Shown: positions 17,156-26,810, counted from the first letter of the stretch. The stretch: 64,000 nucleotides of DNA from Flavobacterium branchiarum (GCF_030409845.1 NZ_JAUFQQ010000005.1:1922001-1986000), one strand, 5' to 3'. Notes: generated by a model not told the origin, from the sequence alone. Translations and numbers: made by a program.

Positions 17156-18300
17156 TAGTATCAATTTTAGTTATCAAAAAGCGCTTTTTATAAGCGCTTT
17201 TTTTATTATTTGTAAAAACTATTATATATTTTAAAGTAATAGTTTTTATGTATTAAAATTAACCTCCATAAATTGATTTTAAGGCAATTTAAAAATGTAG
17301 TCGATACAATTTATGTTTTAAAAAAATTGATTAAACAACGTTCTTTATTTTAAATTTAGGTCTTATTTAGGTTACTTTTTCTCGTTGTCAACAAAGAAAT
17401 GTTTATAAGTGTAGCTTTTTAATCCATTTTATAAATTTGGTCAAAAAAGCAATATTTGAGCTTGATAAATTTCTCCTTTACAAACATCCAAGTCATAACT
17501 ATCATAATTCAATTTTCTTCTGTTGTATCTTTTTTTGTTTTGTCTTAATAAATGATATAGATTTTAATTATTCAAATACTGTTATTATGTGTTTTATGTT
17601 ATTATTTATAAAAACTATTATTTTTTATTTTATTATTGTTTTTGTAGATTAAAAATCACCTCTATATATTGATTTTAAGACGTTTTTAAAATAGAGTTAG
17701 TAGTAATTATATATTTAATAAAATAATTAAACAGCGATCTTTATTTTAATTTTAGCTCTTCTTTTGATTGTTTTTTGTGGTTCTCAACCTAGAAATGTTT
17801 ATTAGTACCCTTTTTTAATCCATTTTTTAAAGTTGATCTAAAAATACATAATTCAACTTGATAAATTTTACCAATTACAATTCTAGACAGATTTATAATT
17901 TTTGAATTCTATAAAATACAAAAGTTATAATTTTAAAAAAATTAATTTTTTCTGAGAGACAGATCCTTATTATTATGCTTAATTTAAAGTATAGTTTTAA
18001 ATTATACAAAATAATATTTATCTTGCTTTATATTATTATTTATAAAAATTATGGTAATTCAAAATAATATAGTTTTTATAGATTAAAAATAGCTTTCATA
18101 TCTTGATTTTAAGACGTTATTTAAATTACGTTATATCTTTTCTTTATTTTGTTATTTTGGTTTAACAAAAGTCTTTATTTTAATTTTTAGAAAATTTTTA
18201 GTCTGTTTAACGCGTTGTTAACATAAAAATGTTCTAAAATGTATTATTTTTATGAAAAGCCAATTAAGCGAATTTTATGAAAGTGAATTTATTCATTTTG
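17156..18300 (+). repeat. Degenerate tandem array of ~396- and ~434-bp units after glnS
   Basis: Three anchors recur in the same order with the same spacing. ttatttrtaaaaactatta is at about 17205, 17602 and 18034. The ttgattttaag motif is at 17273, 17669 and 18103. The gaaatgtttat motif is at 17397, 17792 and about 18226. Spacings are 396 and then 434 bp. Sequence preceding each later anchor also loosely resembles the glnS stop region (for example ttctgagagacaga near 17950 versus ttctgacagaga near 17115). The rest of the gap, to 18592, is AT-rich with nothing recognisable; short open frames here are not supported. Confidence 0.7.
17177..17204 (+). terminator. Intrinsic terminator of glnS
   Basis: AAAAGCGCTT, short loop, AAGCGCTTTT (17192-17201) followed by T's. 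Confidence 0.85.
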
Positions 18301-18592
18301 AAATAAAAATGGAGTGGGCTATGATTATAAAATTATTTATTAAATCTTAAAATTTGATTTTATTTAGATTTTAGTTTTTGAATAATTTTAGTTGAAATTT
18401 TAAAAATTAATTTATCGTTTGAATTTTGATTGTGATTTATTTTTGATAATATTTTTTTAAGTATTTTTTCAAAATTATTTCATGAGTACCAAAATCACCT
18501 AAATTGATTTTTTGATTATTTTCAAATTGTTTATTTCATTTTTAAATCTGCTTATTAGGTTTAGTTTATATGTTAAACTTAAAACAGAAATT

Positions 18593-19072
18593 ATGAAAAT
18601 CAAATTTTTAATATTAGGATTATTATTTACGAGTTTTGCATTTTCTCAAACTCATCAAATAATCAAACATAACGGTGAAGAGTTAGATGTAAATTATATC
18701 AAACAAGATAATGATCTAATTTACTATTCATTAAATGGAAGTCAGGAACAATTAACAATTAGTAAATATGCCGTTGCTGCTCTTAATGAAAACGGTAGTT
18801 CTAAATCAAAAACAATATCTCCTAAAATTGTCATAGCTGACAAAAGTGAGTATAATTCCGTAAAAGTTTTAAAACCAAGTCAAACTATTGGACTTAAAGA
18901 AGTTGAAACTTTTACTGGTTTATCGACCAAAACAAAAGGGGAGTCCCCATTGGCTTTGAAGGAACATACAGAAAGACGTATCAAAACAAAGTCTGCAGGA
19001 AGTGGTTATCCATTTGTTTCTATAGTCGAAAAATCAGATGGAATGTATCATGCAATTGCTTATGTATATTAA
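18593..19072 (+). CDS. Secreted protein of unknown function
   Basis: 159 residues from the chosen ATG, which yields a clean signal peptide MKIKFLILGLLFTSFAFSQ. The frame is open upstream to 18512, but that extension would put a second hydrophobic stretch in front of the signal. The mature part starts THQIIKHNGEELDVNYIKQDNDLIYY and ends in a compact domain SAGSGYPFVSIVEKSDGMYHAIAYVY. I do not recognise the family. The N-terminal strand pattern (K-x-G-E-x-L-x-V) resembles proteins that respond to envelope conditions, but this is weak. It precedes the YtxH/holin-like genes by 81 nt. Confidence 0.7.
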   Translation: MKIKFLILGLLFTSFAFSQTHQIIKHNGEELDVNYIKQDNDLIYYSLNGSQEQLTISKYAVAALNENGSSKSKTISPKIVIADKSEYNSVKVLKPSQTIGLKEVETFTGLSTKTKGESPLALKEHTERRIKTKSAGSGYPFVSIVEKSDGMYHAIAYVY

Positions 19073-19153
19073 AATTATATTAAAGATTTATTTATAAGAA
19101 TTTTATCTCTATTAAATTGATTATCTTTATTACTAACTTTAAAATTTATAGTT

Positions 19154-19483
19154 ATGTCAAACAACACAGGAAACACAATATTAGCACTTCTTACTGGAGC
19201 AGCTATTGGAGCAGGAATTGGAATTTTGTTTGCACCAGATAAAGGTTCAAAAACAAGAGGACGTATTAAACACGGAATCGATGATGCTAAACATAATTTA
19301 AAGCATAAACTTGAAACTTCTACAGAAGGATTACGTGATAAGTTTTTAAATGCTAAAGAAGATTTAGATGGAACTTATGAAAACTTACTTTCGAATATGA
19401 GTCATAAAACGGAAGAAGTAATTTCTTTTCTTGAAACTAAATTAGCCGATTTGAAAACTCAAAATGCTAAGCTTCAAAAATAA
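19154..19483 (+). CDS. YtxH domain protein
   Basis: 109 residues: a short glycine-rich membrane segment (ILALLTGAAIGAGIGILFAPDKGSKTRGRI) followed by an amphipathic, lysine-rich helix of about 75 residues. This is the YtxH layout: small membrane-anchored proteins often induced by general or envelope stress. First of three small genes (YtxH, holin-like, 84-residue protein) likely acting together at the membrane. Confidence 0.88.
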   Translation: MSNNTGNTILALLTGAAIGAGIGILFAPDKGSKTRGRIKHGIDDAKHNLKHKLETSTEGLRDKFLNAKEDLDGTYENLLSNMSHKTEEVISFLETKLADLKTQNAKLQK

Positions 19484-19625
19484 ATAGCCTTTTTTAGGCA
19501 TCAGCAAAGTACACATTGAACTTTAATTGTTATTGTTCCGAAAATTTTAATTAATTTTAGAATTACAATACATTGGTTTCATTGTGTACTTTGTATTTTT
19601 AGATAATCAACTAAAATAGTTACTT

Positions 19626-19976
19626 ATGGCTTTTGAAGAATTAAAAGAACATACCGAAAATATTCAAGATCAGGCAAAAGCCTATGTTGATAGTCACCTT
19701 GCTTATTACAAGCTATGGGGTTTTAAAGTTGCAATGAAATCTACAACAGTAATTTTTAAATTTATTTTAATTTTACTGTGTTTTAGTATGGTTATGGTAT
19801 TTGGATCTGTTGCTTTAGCTTTTGCTATTAGTACTGCTTTAGATAGTTATACTTATGGATTCCTTATAGTAGGAGGGATGTATTTAATAGCAACAATACT
19901 TATTTTCTTTATAAAAGATAAAATGGTTGAAGGACCAATTTTAGAAAAATTTTCAGAAATCTTTTTTAATGACTAA
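19626..19976 (+). CDS. Phage-holin-like (holin superfamily III / YqjE type) membrane protein
   Basis: 116 residues: an N-terminal amphipathic helix (EELKEHTENIQDQAKAYVDSHLAYYKLWGFKVA) and two transmembrane helices (about 43-68 and 72-97), ending KFSEIFFND. This matches the holin-like family found outside phages, next to YtxH genes. There is no lysin or other phage gene here, so a lysis function is not implied. The next gene starts 3 nt after its stop. Confidence 0.75.
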   Translation: MAFEELKEHTENIQDQAKAYVDSHLAYYKLWGFKVAMKSTTVIFKFILILLCFSMVMVFGSVALAFAISTALDSYTYGFLIVGGMYLIATILIFFIKDKMVEGPILEKFSEIFFND

Positions 19977-19979
19977 ATT

Positions 19980-20234
19980 ATGGAAACCAAAAAATACTCC
20001 TCTTATGCTGAAATTGAAAGAGAATTAGAAATTCTTAAATTGGAAAAACAAATCAATTATCAGAAGTTAGTGCTAAGCATTCAACAAACTAAAGAATCTT
20101 TGGAACCACAAAATGTTATAAATAGTTTCTTTGGTTCATATAAAACGATACTTTCGAATTCTTATATAAAAATTATTCAAGCAGCGATTCCTTATTTAAT
20201 AGGATGGTTCATGAACAAAAAAAGAGGCTATTAG
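19980..20234 (+). CDS. Small membrane-associated protein of the YtxH/holin-like cluster (possibly DUF6327)
   Basis: 84 residues: soluble charged helix (SYAEIERELEILKLEKQINYQKLVLSIQQTKESL), then FFGSYKTILSNSYIKIIQAAIPYLIGWFMNKKRGY with one hydrophobic segment. From memory a Bacteroidetes family of unknown function (DUF6327) that accompanies holin-like genes; unverified. Translationally coupled to the upstream gene. Its last codons form the left part of a terminator. Confidence 0.7.
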   Translation: METKKYSSYAEIERELEILKLEKQINYQKLVLSIQQTKESLEPQNVINSFFGSYKTILSNSYIKIIQAAIPYLIGWFMNKKRGY

Positions 20235-20246
20235 GCCTCTTTTTTA
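20221..20246. terminator. Terminator overlapping the stop codon of the 84-residue gene
   Basis: AAAGAGGC (20221-20228) pairs with GCCTCTTT (20235-20242) and T's follow; the TAG stop (20232-20234) is in the loop. It also faces the end of the convergent SPFH gene. Confidence 0.8.
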
Positions 20247-20257
20247 TTTTTTGATTC

Positions 20258-21238
20258 TTATTCTTCATCAGTTTCTGGAGCTTCTGGAGCTTCATAATCT
20301 GGTTTTTCTTCTGCTTTTGGTTTAATTCTTTTATTAGTTTTTTTCATCATTTCGCCAACTTGGTTAGATGCACTAAATGAAGCCACCATATTGTTTAGCA
20401 TATCGCTTCCTGCTTGTGGTGAATTTGGTAACAGAATTAAGTTTGAATTCGTATCTGCACCAATTGCTTGTAACGTGTCATAATGTTGAGTAACTACTAT
20501 TAATGCCGATGCTTCTTGTGAATTGATTCCAACTTTATTTAAAGTATCAACACTTTCTACAAGACCTCTTGCAATTTCTCTTCTTTGATCTGCAATACCT
20601 TGACCTTGTAATCTCTTGCTTTCTGCTTCAGCTTTTGCTTTGGCAACTATTCTAATTCTAGATGCTTCAGCTTCAAATTCAGCTACAGTTTTTTCTCTAT
20701 CAGCTGCATTTATTCTATTCATTGCATTTTTAACCTGGATATCTGGATCAATATCAGTTACCAATGTGTTGATAATTGTATATCCATAAGTAGTCATTGC
20801 CTCATTCAATTCTCTTTTTACTGCAATTGCGATATCATCTTTTCTTTCAAAAACATCATCTAATTTCAATTTAGGGACTTCGGCACGTACAACATCAAAT
20901 ACATAAGATGTGATTTGATCGTGTGGATATTCTAATTTGTAAAAGGCATCATAAACAGTTTCTTTGATAACCATAAATTGAACTGATACTTTAAGTTTCA
21001 CAAAAACGTTGTCTTTAGTTTTCGTTTCAATGATTACATCAAGCTGTTGAATTTTAAGATTTACACGTCCAGCAATTCTATCAATCATTGGTATTTTTAA
21101 TTGTAAACCTGAAGTTCTTACACTAAGAAATTTTCCAAAACGTTCTATAATTACAGATGTTTGTTGCTTCACTGTAAAGAAAGAAGATAAGAAAATAAAT
21201 AATCCGAAGATTAAAAGAATAATAATTGGAATGTTCAT
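20258..21238 (-). CDS. SPFH/Band 7 (stomatin-like) membrane protein
   Basis: 326 residues: one N-terminal membrane helix (about 3-22) followed by the SPFH core VKQQTSVIIERFGKFLSVRTSGLQLKIPMIDRIAGRVNLK, a helical segment rich in Ala/Glu/Lys (EAEASRIRIVAKAKAEAESKRLQGQG), and an acidic C-terminus. Stomatin-like proteins oligomerise on the membrane and organise microdomains or regulate proteases. No NfeD-type partner gene is adjacent. Convergent with the YtxH cluster; gltX is upstream on the same strand, separated by a strong hairpin. Confidence 0.9.
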   Translation of the reverse strand: MNIPIIILLIFGLFIFLSSFFTVKQQTSVIIERFGKFLSVRTSGLQLKIPMIDRIAGRVNLKIQQLDVIIETKTKDNVFVKLKVSVQFMVIKETVYDAFYKLEYPHDQITSYVFDVVRAEVPKLKLDDVFERKDDIAIAVKRELNEAMTTYGYTIINTLVTDIDPDIQVKNAMNRINAADREKTVAEFEAEASRIRIVAKAKAEAESKRLQGQGIADQRREIARGLVESVDTLNKVGINSQEASALIVVTQHYDTLQAIGADTNSNLILLPNSPQAGSDMLNNMVASFSASNQVGEMMKKTNKRIKPKAEEKPDYEAPEAPETDEE

Positions 21239-21320
21239 AACTGATAAATTTAGTTTAAAAATTAGCGGTCAAATTACGAAATTTCTTCCATTTTAATGTG
21301 TTATGTTTTAATTAAAATGA

Positions 21321-21362
21321 AAAAGCGTTAAGAATACCTCGATTGGTGTTCTTAACGCTTTT
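21321..21362 (-). terminator. Terminator of gltX
   Basis: 18-bp stem AAAAGCGTTAAGAATACC with GGTGTTCTTAACGCTTTT (one wobble), 6-nt loop, A/T-run ends on both sides. It directly follows the gltX stop and precedes the SPFH gene. Confidence 0.8.
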
Positions 21363-21382
21363 ATAGATTATTGGCTTTATTT

Positions 21383-22888
21383 TTATAAAGTCACTATTGC
21401 TTTTTGTATTCTTGAGATAGTTTCTTCTTTTCCAATCATCTCAACAATGTCAAATAGGTGAGGGCCTTTTAGAGCTCCAACTAAACTCAAACGGAAAGGT
21501 TGCATTACTTTACCCATCCCAATTTCATTTTTAGTCATCCAATCTTTCACTATAGTTTCAATATTTAAAGAACTAAAATCTTCAATATTTTCTAGAACAG
21601 AAGTTAGTTCTTGCATCAAAGCAGGAGTTTCTTCTTTCCAGTTTTTGGTTGCTTTCTCATCATATGATTTTGGTGCTTGAAAAAAGAAATCACTTAGTTC
21701 CCAAAATTCTGATACAAAATGTGCACGTTCTTTTATTAAAGAAACGATTTTTACTAGATCAACTTTAGAAATATCTAAACCTTTTTCTTCTAGAATAGGA
21801 GAGAAGTCTTTAGCTAAATCTTCGTTATTTCTTTTTATCAAGTGTTGGTGATTGAACCATTTGTTTTTCTCTGGATCAAATTTAGCTCCTGATTTATGAA
21901 CTCTGTTCAAATCAAATGAAGCTACTAATTCTTCTAATGAAAATATTTCTTTATCAGTTCCGTCGTTCCAACCAAGTAAAGCAAGGAAGTTAATTACTGC
22001 TTCGGGGAAAAAACCTTTTTCTCTGTAACCAGATGAAACCCCTTCTTCTGTTTTCCATTCTAATGGAAATACTGGGAAACCTAATTTATCACCATCTCTT
22101 TTAGATAATTTTCCGTTACCAATTGGTTTCAGAATTAATGGCAAATGTGCAAATACTGGAGCATCCCAACCAAAAGCTCTGTATAATAAAACGTGTAATG
22201 GCATAGATGGTAACCATTCTTCTCCACGAATTACATGTGATGTTTCCATCAAATGATCATCTACGATGTTTGCCAAATGGTATGTTGGCATTCCGTCACT
22301 TTTAAACAAAACTTTATCATCTAATAAGTTTGTATCAAACTTCACTTCACCACGAATAATATCTTGTAAGTGCAACGTTTCATTAACTGGAGTTTTAAAA
22401 CGGATTACATAATGTTCTCCATTAGCAATTCTTTTAGCAGTTTCATCAGAAGAAATTACTAGGGAAGTATCTAATTTTTCACGATTATGATGGTTGTATA
22501 TAAATGTTTTTCCTTCTGCCTCGTGTTGTTTTCTATGCGCATCTAATGATTCTGGTGTATCAAAAGCATAATATGCCCATCCTGAATTGATCAATTGATC
22601 TGCATATTGTTGGTACAATTCTTTACGATCACTCTGACGATATGGGCCAAACTTTTCATTTTTACCTACAGTTTCATCTGGAGCAATTCCCAACCATTCC
22701 AATGCTTCCATAATGTATTCTTCGGCACCAGGAACAAAACGAGTTTGGTCGGTATCTTCAATACGCAAGTAAAAAACTCCATTGTTTTTTTTGGCAAACA
22801 AATAATTAAATAATGCAGTACGAACACCGCCTATATGTAAAGGTCCAGTTGGACTTGGTGCAAAACGCACACGAACTTGTTTTGACAT
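21383..22888 (-). CDS. gltX: Glutamyl-tRNA synthetase
   Basis: 501 residues. Class I HIGH region APSPTGPLHIGGVRTALFNYLF (H18-I-G-G) and the KMSKS-like KLSKRDGD. RIEDTDQTRF and the GEEWLPS segment are typical of GluRS. It charges tRNA-Glu with glutamate; the presence of glnS in the same window suggests direct glutaminylation and a discriminating GluRS. Start at the ATG giving MSKQVRVRFAPSPTG. Confidence 0.95.
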   Translation of the reverse strand: MSKQVRVRFAPSPTGPLHIGGVRTALFNYLFAKKNNGVFYLRIEDTDQTRFVPGAEEYIMEALEWLGIAPDETVGKNEKFGPYRQSDRKELYQQYADQLINSGWAYYAFDTPESLDAHRKQHEAEGKTFIYNHHNREKLDTSLVISSDETAKRIANGEHYVIRFKTPVNETLHLQDIIRGEVKFDTNLLDDKVLFKSDGMPTYHLANIVDDHLMETSHVIRGEEWLPSMPLHVLLYRAFGWDAPVFAHLPLILKPIGNGKLSKRDGDKLGFPVFPLEWKTEEGVSSGYREKGFFPEAVINFLALLGWNDGTDKEIFSLEELVASFDLNRVHKSGAKFDPEKNKWFNHQHLIKRNNEDLAKDFSPILEEKGLDISKVDLVKIVSLIKERAHFVSEFWELSDFFFQAPKSYDEKATKNWKEETPALMQELTSVLENIEDFSSLNIETIVKDWMTKNEIGMGKVMQPFRLSLVGALKGPHLFDIVEMIGKEETISRIQKAIVTL

Positions 22889-22915
22889 TTTTATAAATTT
22901 TGTTGCAAAGATACG

Positions 22916-22923
22916 ACTTTACA
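22916..22923 (-). promoter_or_regulatory. Probable -7 box TATCTTTG of gltX
   Basis: TAnnTTTG match on the minus strand, 27 nt before the gltX ATG. Confidence 0.45.
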
Positions 22924-23043
22924 CAAAAGTCATTAGTCGAAAGTTTTAAAGCTTTTTTGATTTTCTACTCTTAGGCTTTGTATCTTAAATAGTATTATTA
23001 AAATTAGTACTTTTAGGGGTTATAAGTAAAACAGATTACTATT

Positions 23044-26000
23044 TTGAAAACAGTTCCATTCATATATCAGAAGTTAGAGGATTTTATAAAGAAATATTAC
23101 ACCAATGAATTGATTAGAGGTTTACTTCTTTTCACGGGATTTGGGTTGTTATACTTTTTATTTACCCTATTTATAGAATATTTTCTTTGGTTAAAACCAG
23201 TAGGAAGAACACTATTGTTTGGTGCTTTTGTTTGTGTTGAACTATTCCTGTTGTTTCGTTTTATTATGTTTCCATTTTTTAAGTTATTCAAACTTCAAAA
23301 AGGAATTGATTATAATCAAGCATCGGATATTATTGGGAATCATTTTTCAGAAGTAAATGACAAACTAACTAACTTTTTGCAATTATCTGCTACAGTAAAT
23401 GAAGTTGAAAAGTCTGAATTGATGTTGGCTTCTATTGAGCAAAAAGCAAATTCTTTACAGTTAATTCCTTTTAGTAATGCAATTAATTTTAGTGCAAATA
23501 AGAAATATTTACCACTAGCTTTAATTCCAATTTTATTCCTTTTAGTTTTTTATATTTCTGGAAACAGTACTATTTTATCTCAAAGTTTAAATAGAGTAGT
23601 ACACTTTAATTCTTCATTTTTACCTCCAGCTCCTTTCAAATTTGTTGTACTCAATCCAAATTTGCAAACGGAACAGAATAAAGATTTCATTGTTCAAGTA
23701 CAATCAGAGGGAAAAGTGATTCCTGAGAATGTTATGATTCATATTGAAAACGAAAGTTATTTTATGGAATCTTCAAAACCTGGAGTATTTGAATTTAAGA
23801 TTGAAAAGCCTAATTCTAATGTTGAATTTTATGTAGAGGGAAATCAAGTTAGTTCTCCTTCGTATGTATTGAAAGTTATCACCGTTCCATCTATTGCTGA
23901 CTTTGAAATGCAATTACATTTCCCATCTTATTTAAATAAAAAAGGTGAAACTATTAGCGGTACAGGTAATGCAATTCTACCAGAAGGAACTCGAGTAACT
24001 TGGAAAATGAATACCAAATCGACTGAAAATGTTGATTGGAAAGAGGGAAATTCTTTAATCCCTTTTACTAAAGCTGATAATAGTTTTGTTTTATCAAAAA
24101 ATATTAGCCAAAATACAGAATATCAAATTCTTACATCTAATAATAAGGTTAAAAACTATGAAAAGCTTAATTATCAGCTCTCCGTAATTAAAGATCAGTT
24201 CCCAACCATCAATGTGAGTGTAGCTCCTGATAGTTTGAAGCTTGGCAAAGATTATATGTTAGGGCAATTATCAGATGATTATGGTTTGTCAAAATTGCAT
24301 ATTGTTTACTACGAACGCAACAAACCCAACACTGCCAAACGTGGAACAATTGCAGTTAAGAATACTGTTTTTGATCAATTCGTATTTTCATTTCCAAGTA
24401 ATCTCCCAGTAGAGCAGGGAGTATCTTATGAATATTACTTTGAGGTTTTTGATAATGATGCTCCTCATAATTTTAAAAGTGCTAAGTCTTCTGTTTTTTC
24501 TGATAGAGTTGCAACTAATGAAGAACTTCATGAACTGGATTTAGAACAACAAAATAGTAATATCAATGCACTTTCTAAATCATTAAAAAGTAAAGACAAG
24601 CAAATATCTGAATTAGAAAAACTGCAACAAGTAGGGAAGGAAAAGAATAATTTAGAATTTAAAGACCAGCAAAAAGTAAATGAATTCATCAAACGTCAGA
24701 AGCAACAAGACCAAATGATGAAAGAATTTGCAGAGAAAATGAATCAGAATTTAGATAAATTCAAGACTGAAAAGAAAGATCAGACTGTAGAAGATTTACA
24801 AAAGCGTTTGGATAATGCTGAGAAAGACTTAGAGAAAAATCAGAAGTTGATGGATGAACTGAAAGATTTAAATGATAAAATTAAGAATGAAGAGTTGTTT
24901 GATAAGATGGATAAGTTTAAACAAATTTCTAAGAATCAATCTAAAAACTTAGAGCAATTAGTTGAACTTACAAAGCGGTTCTATGTAGCAAAAAAGGCAG
25001 AGCAATTAAAAGATAAACTAGATAAATTAGCAGACAAACAAGAACAACTTTCTAACAAAGAAAAAGAGAACACAACTGAAAAGCAAGATGAAATTAATAA
25101 AGCATTTGATAAACTTCAAGAAGATTTAAAAGATTTGAAAGAGGAAAACAAGAGTTTAAAAACTCCCTTAGAAATACCAACTGATGCTAATAAGGAAAAT
25201 GAAATTGATAATGATTTAAAGAAAGCATCTGAAGAGCTTAAGAAAAATAATAGTGCAGGAGCTAAACCAAAGCAAAAAAATGCAGCCAAGAAAATGAAAG
25301 AGATGGCGAAGAAAATGGAAGAAAGCATGCAGTCTTCAGAACAGGAACAATTAGAAGAAGATGTGAAAACGTTGCGTCAGATTCTAGATAATCTATTAGC
25401 TTTTTCACTAGCAGAAGAAGCGGTTATGTTACAGTTTAAATCTATTAAAGTTGGCTCATCTGTGTTTAATAAGAATATTAAAATTCAGCAAAACCTAAAA
25501 TTACAGTTCAAACATATTGACGATAGCTTGTTTGCTTTATCATTGCGTAACCCGAAAATTGCTGAAGATGTTACAAAAGAAATTGGGAACGTTCAGTACA
25601 ATATGGATAAAGCTCTAGAAACCTTAACCGATGTTCAAATTCGTAAAGGGGTATCTCACCAACAATATGCTGTTTCATCAGCTAATAAATTGGCTGATTT
25701 TTTAAGTGATTTATTAAGTAACATGCAAATGTCTATGGCTAATCCTAGTTCTGGAAAACCAAAACCAGGACAAGGTGAAGGGATGCAATTACCTGATATT
25801 ATAAAAAAGCAAGAAGGATTAGGAAAGAAAATGAAAGAGGGAATGGAGAAAGGTCAGGAGCCTGGTCAGGGAAAAAGCGGAAAAGATGGTAAGGATTCTA
25901 AGTCTGGAGGTAAAGGTTCCAATGGAGATAATGGTGAAGATGGTGAAGGAAATGCTCAAGAAATAATGGAAATTTACAAAGAACAAGTTCGTCTTAGAGA

Positions 26001-26355
26001 AGCATTGCAAAAAGAATTAGAAAAACAAGGACTTGGCCCTAACGGAGAAAAGACTTTGGAACAAATGAAACAGTTAGAAAAGCAACTTTTAAATAAAGGT
26101 TTTAAGAATGAAAATTTGCAACGTATATTGAATATTCAACAAGAATTATTAAAATTGAATAACGCTGTTCAAGAACAAGGTCAAGATAATAAACGCCAAT
26201 CTGAAACAAACAGGAAAGAATTTAATAATCAATCTAATGCGTTGCCAAGGTCGTTATCAGATTATTTAAATAGCATAGAGATTTTAAATAGACAATCATT
26301 ACCTTTGCGCTCGAATTTTAATCAAAAAGTTCAAGAATATTTCAATACAAAATGA
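23044..26355 (+). CDS. DUF4175 family large membrane protein
   Basis: 1,103 residues. Three membrane helices near the N-terminus (about 25-47, 53-76 and 158-175), then an extracytoplasmic region to about 480, and a long charged coiled-coil region (about 500-760; EKLQQVGKEKNNLEFKDQQKVNEF and later). A Gly/Lys/Asp-rich linker follows at about 905-965 and a Gln-rich C-terminal part ends in FNQKVQEYFNTK. This is the Bacteroidetes DUF4175 family, function unknown. The only start that keeps the N-terminal helix is TTG at 23044 (MKTVPFIYQKL); the first in-frame ATG lies about 77 codons further in. ybeY overlaps its end by 4 nt. Confidence 0.82.
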   Translation: MKTVPFIYQKLEDFIKKYYTNELIRGLLLFTGFGLLYFLFTLFIEYFLWLKPVGRTLLFGAFVCVELFLLFRFIMFPFFKLFKLQKGIDYNQASDIIGNHFSEVNDKLTNFLQLSATVNEVEKSELMLASIEQKANSLQLIPFSNAINFSANKKYLPLALIPILFLLVFYISGNSTILSQSLNRVVHFNSSFLPPAPFKFVVLNPNLQTEQNKDFIVQVQSEGKVIPENVMIHIENESYFMESSKPGVFEFKIEKPNSNVEFYVEGNQVSSPSYVLKVITVPSIADFEMQLHFPSYLNKKGETISGTGNAILPEGTRVTWKMNTKSTENVDWKEGNSLIPFTKADNSFVLSKNISQNTEYQILTSNNKVKNYEKLNYQLSVIKDQFPTINVSVAPDSLKLGKDYMLGQLSDDYGLSKLHIVYYERNKPNTAKRGTIAVKNTVFDQFVFSFPSNLPVEQGVSYEYYFEVFDNDAPHNFKSAKSSVFSDRVATNEELHELDLEQQNSNINALSKSLKSKDKQISELEKLQQVGKEKNNLEFKDQQKVNEFIKRQKQQDQMMKEFAEKMNQNLDKFKTEKKDQTVEDLQKRLDNAEKDLEKNQKLMDELKDLNDKIKNEELFDKMDKFKQISKNQSKNLEQLVELTKRFYVAKKAEQLKDKLDKLADKQEQLSNKEKENTTEKQDEINKAFDKLQEDLKDLKEENKSLKTPLEIPTDANKENEIDNDLKKASEELKKNNSAGAKPKQKNAAKKMKEMAKKMEESMQSSEQEQLEEDVKTLRQILDNLLAFSLAEEAVMLQFKSIKVGSSVFNKNIKIQQNLKLQFKHIDDSLFALSLRNPKIAEDVTKEIGNVQYNMDKALETLTDVQIRKGVSHQQYAVSSANKLADFLSDLLSNMQMSMANPSSGKPKPGQGEGMQLPDIIKKQEGLGKKMKEGMEKGQEPGQGKSGKDGKDSKSGGKGSNGDNGEDGEGNAQEIMEIYKEQVRLREALQKELEKQGLGPNGEKTLEQMKQLEKQLLNKGFKNENLQRILNIQQELLKLNNAVQEQGQDNKRQSETNRKEFNNQSNALPRSLSDYLNSIEILNRQSLPLRSNFNQKVQEYFNTK

Positions 26356-26771
26356 TCAATTTTAATTACGAAACAGAGTTCGTTTTAGATAACGAAGAAG
26401 CGTTTGAAGAATGGCTATCGGCTGTGATTCTTTCAGAGAATAAAAAAGAAGGAGAAATAAGTTATATATTTTGTGATGATGAATACCTTCATAAGATCAA
26501 TGTAGAGTATCTTAATCATGATACTTTGACTGATATTATCAGTTTTGATTACACAGTTGGTAATGTATTAAACGGAGATATATTTGTTTCTATAGAGCGT
26601 GTACGTGACAATGCTCTTGATTTTAATGTTTCTTTTGAGGATGAATTGAAGCGTGTCTTAGCCCACGGTATATTACATTACTGTGGATATAAAGATAAAT
26701 CAGATTCTGAAGCAGAGTTAATGCGTTCTAAAGAAGATGAGAAAATAGCATTGTTCCACGTGGAACGATAA
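26352..26771 (+). CDS. ybeY: Endoribonuclease YbeY (16S rRNA maturation and quality control)
   Basis: 139 residues. Zinc motif region H105-GILH109-YCGYKD115: the first two His ligands are present and the third position of H-x3-H-x5-H is Asp. I recall this as usual in Bacteroidetes, so not necessarily a defect. YbeY acts in 16S rRNA 3'-end processing and ribosome quality control. The ATG overlaps the DUF4175 stop (ATGA). The last codons (TTC CAC GTG GAA CGA, FHVER) are themselves a parS sequence, so the C-terminal residues are constrained by a DNA site. Confidence 0.92.
   Translation: MINFNYETEFVLDNEEAFEEWLSAVILSENKKEGEISYIFCDDEYLHKINVEYLNHDTLTDIISFDYTVGNVLNGDIFVSIERVRDNALDFNVSFEDELKRVLAHGILHYCGYKDKSDSEAELMRSKEDEKIALFHVER
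26752..26767. promoter_or_regulatory. parS-like site 1, inside the 3' end of ybeY
   Basis: TGTTCCACGTGGAACG: 15 of 16 positions match the palindrome TGTTCCACGTGGAACA, a known parS form bound by ParB. Confidence 0.85.
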
Positions 26772-26794
26772 TTAAATTACTCTTTTTTAAATCA

Positions 26795-26810
26795 TGTTCC
26801 ACGTGGAACA
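26795..26810. promoter_or_regulatory. parS-like site 2 at the centre of a 32-bp perfect palindrome
   Basis: TGTTCCACGTGGAACA, a perfect palindrome; symmetry continues without error to 26787-26818. It lies 24 nt after the ybeY stop, so the RNA hairpin might also end the transcript. Confidence 0.9.

Noticed and set aside
17437..17652. 71-codon hydrophobic open frame in the glnS repeat array
   Set aside because: Composition is Phe/Ile/Tyr-rich as expected from AT-rich DNA; it is not conserved between repeat units.
19626..19976. Prophage or lysis cassette suggested by the holin-like gene
   Set aside because: No phage genes nearby; the YtxH/holin-like pairing is typical of chromosomal envelope clusters.
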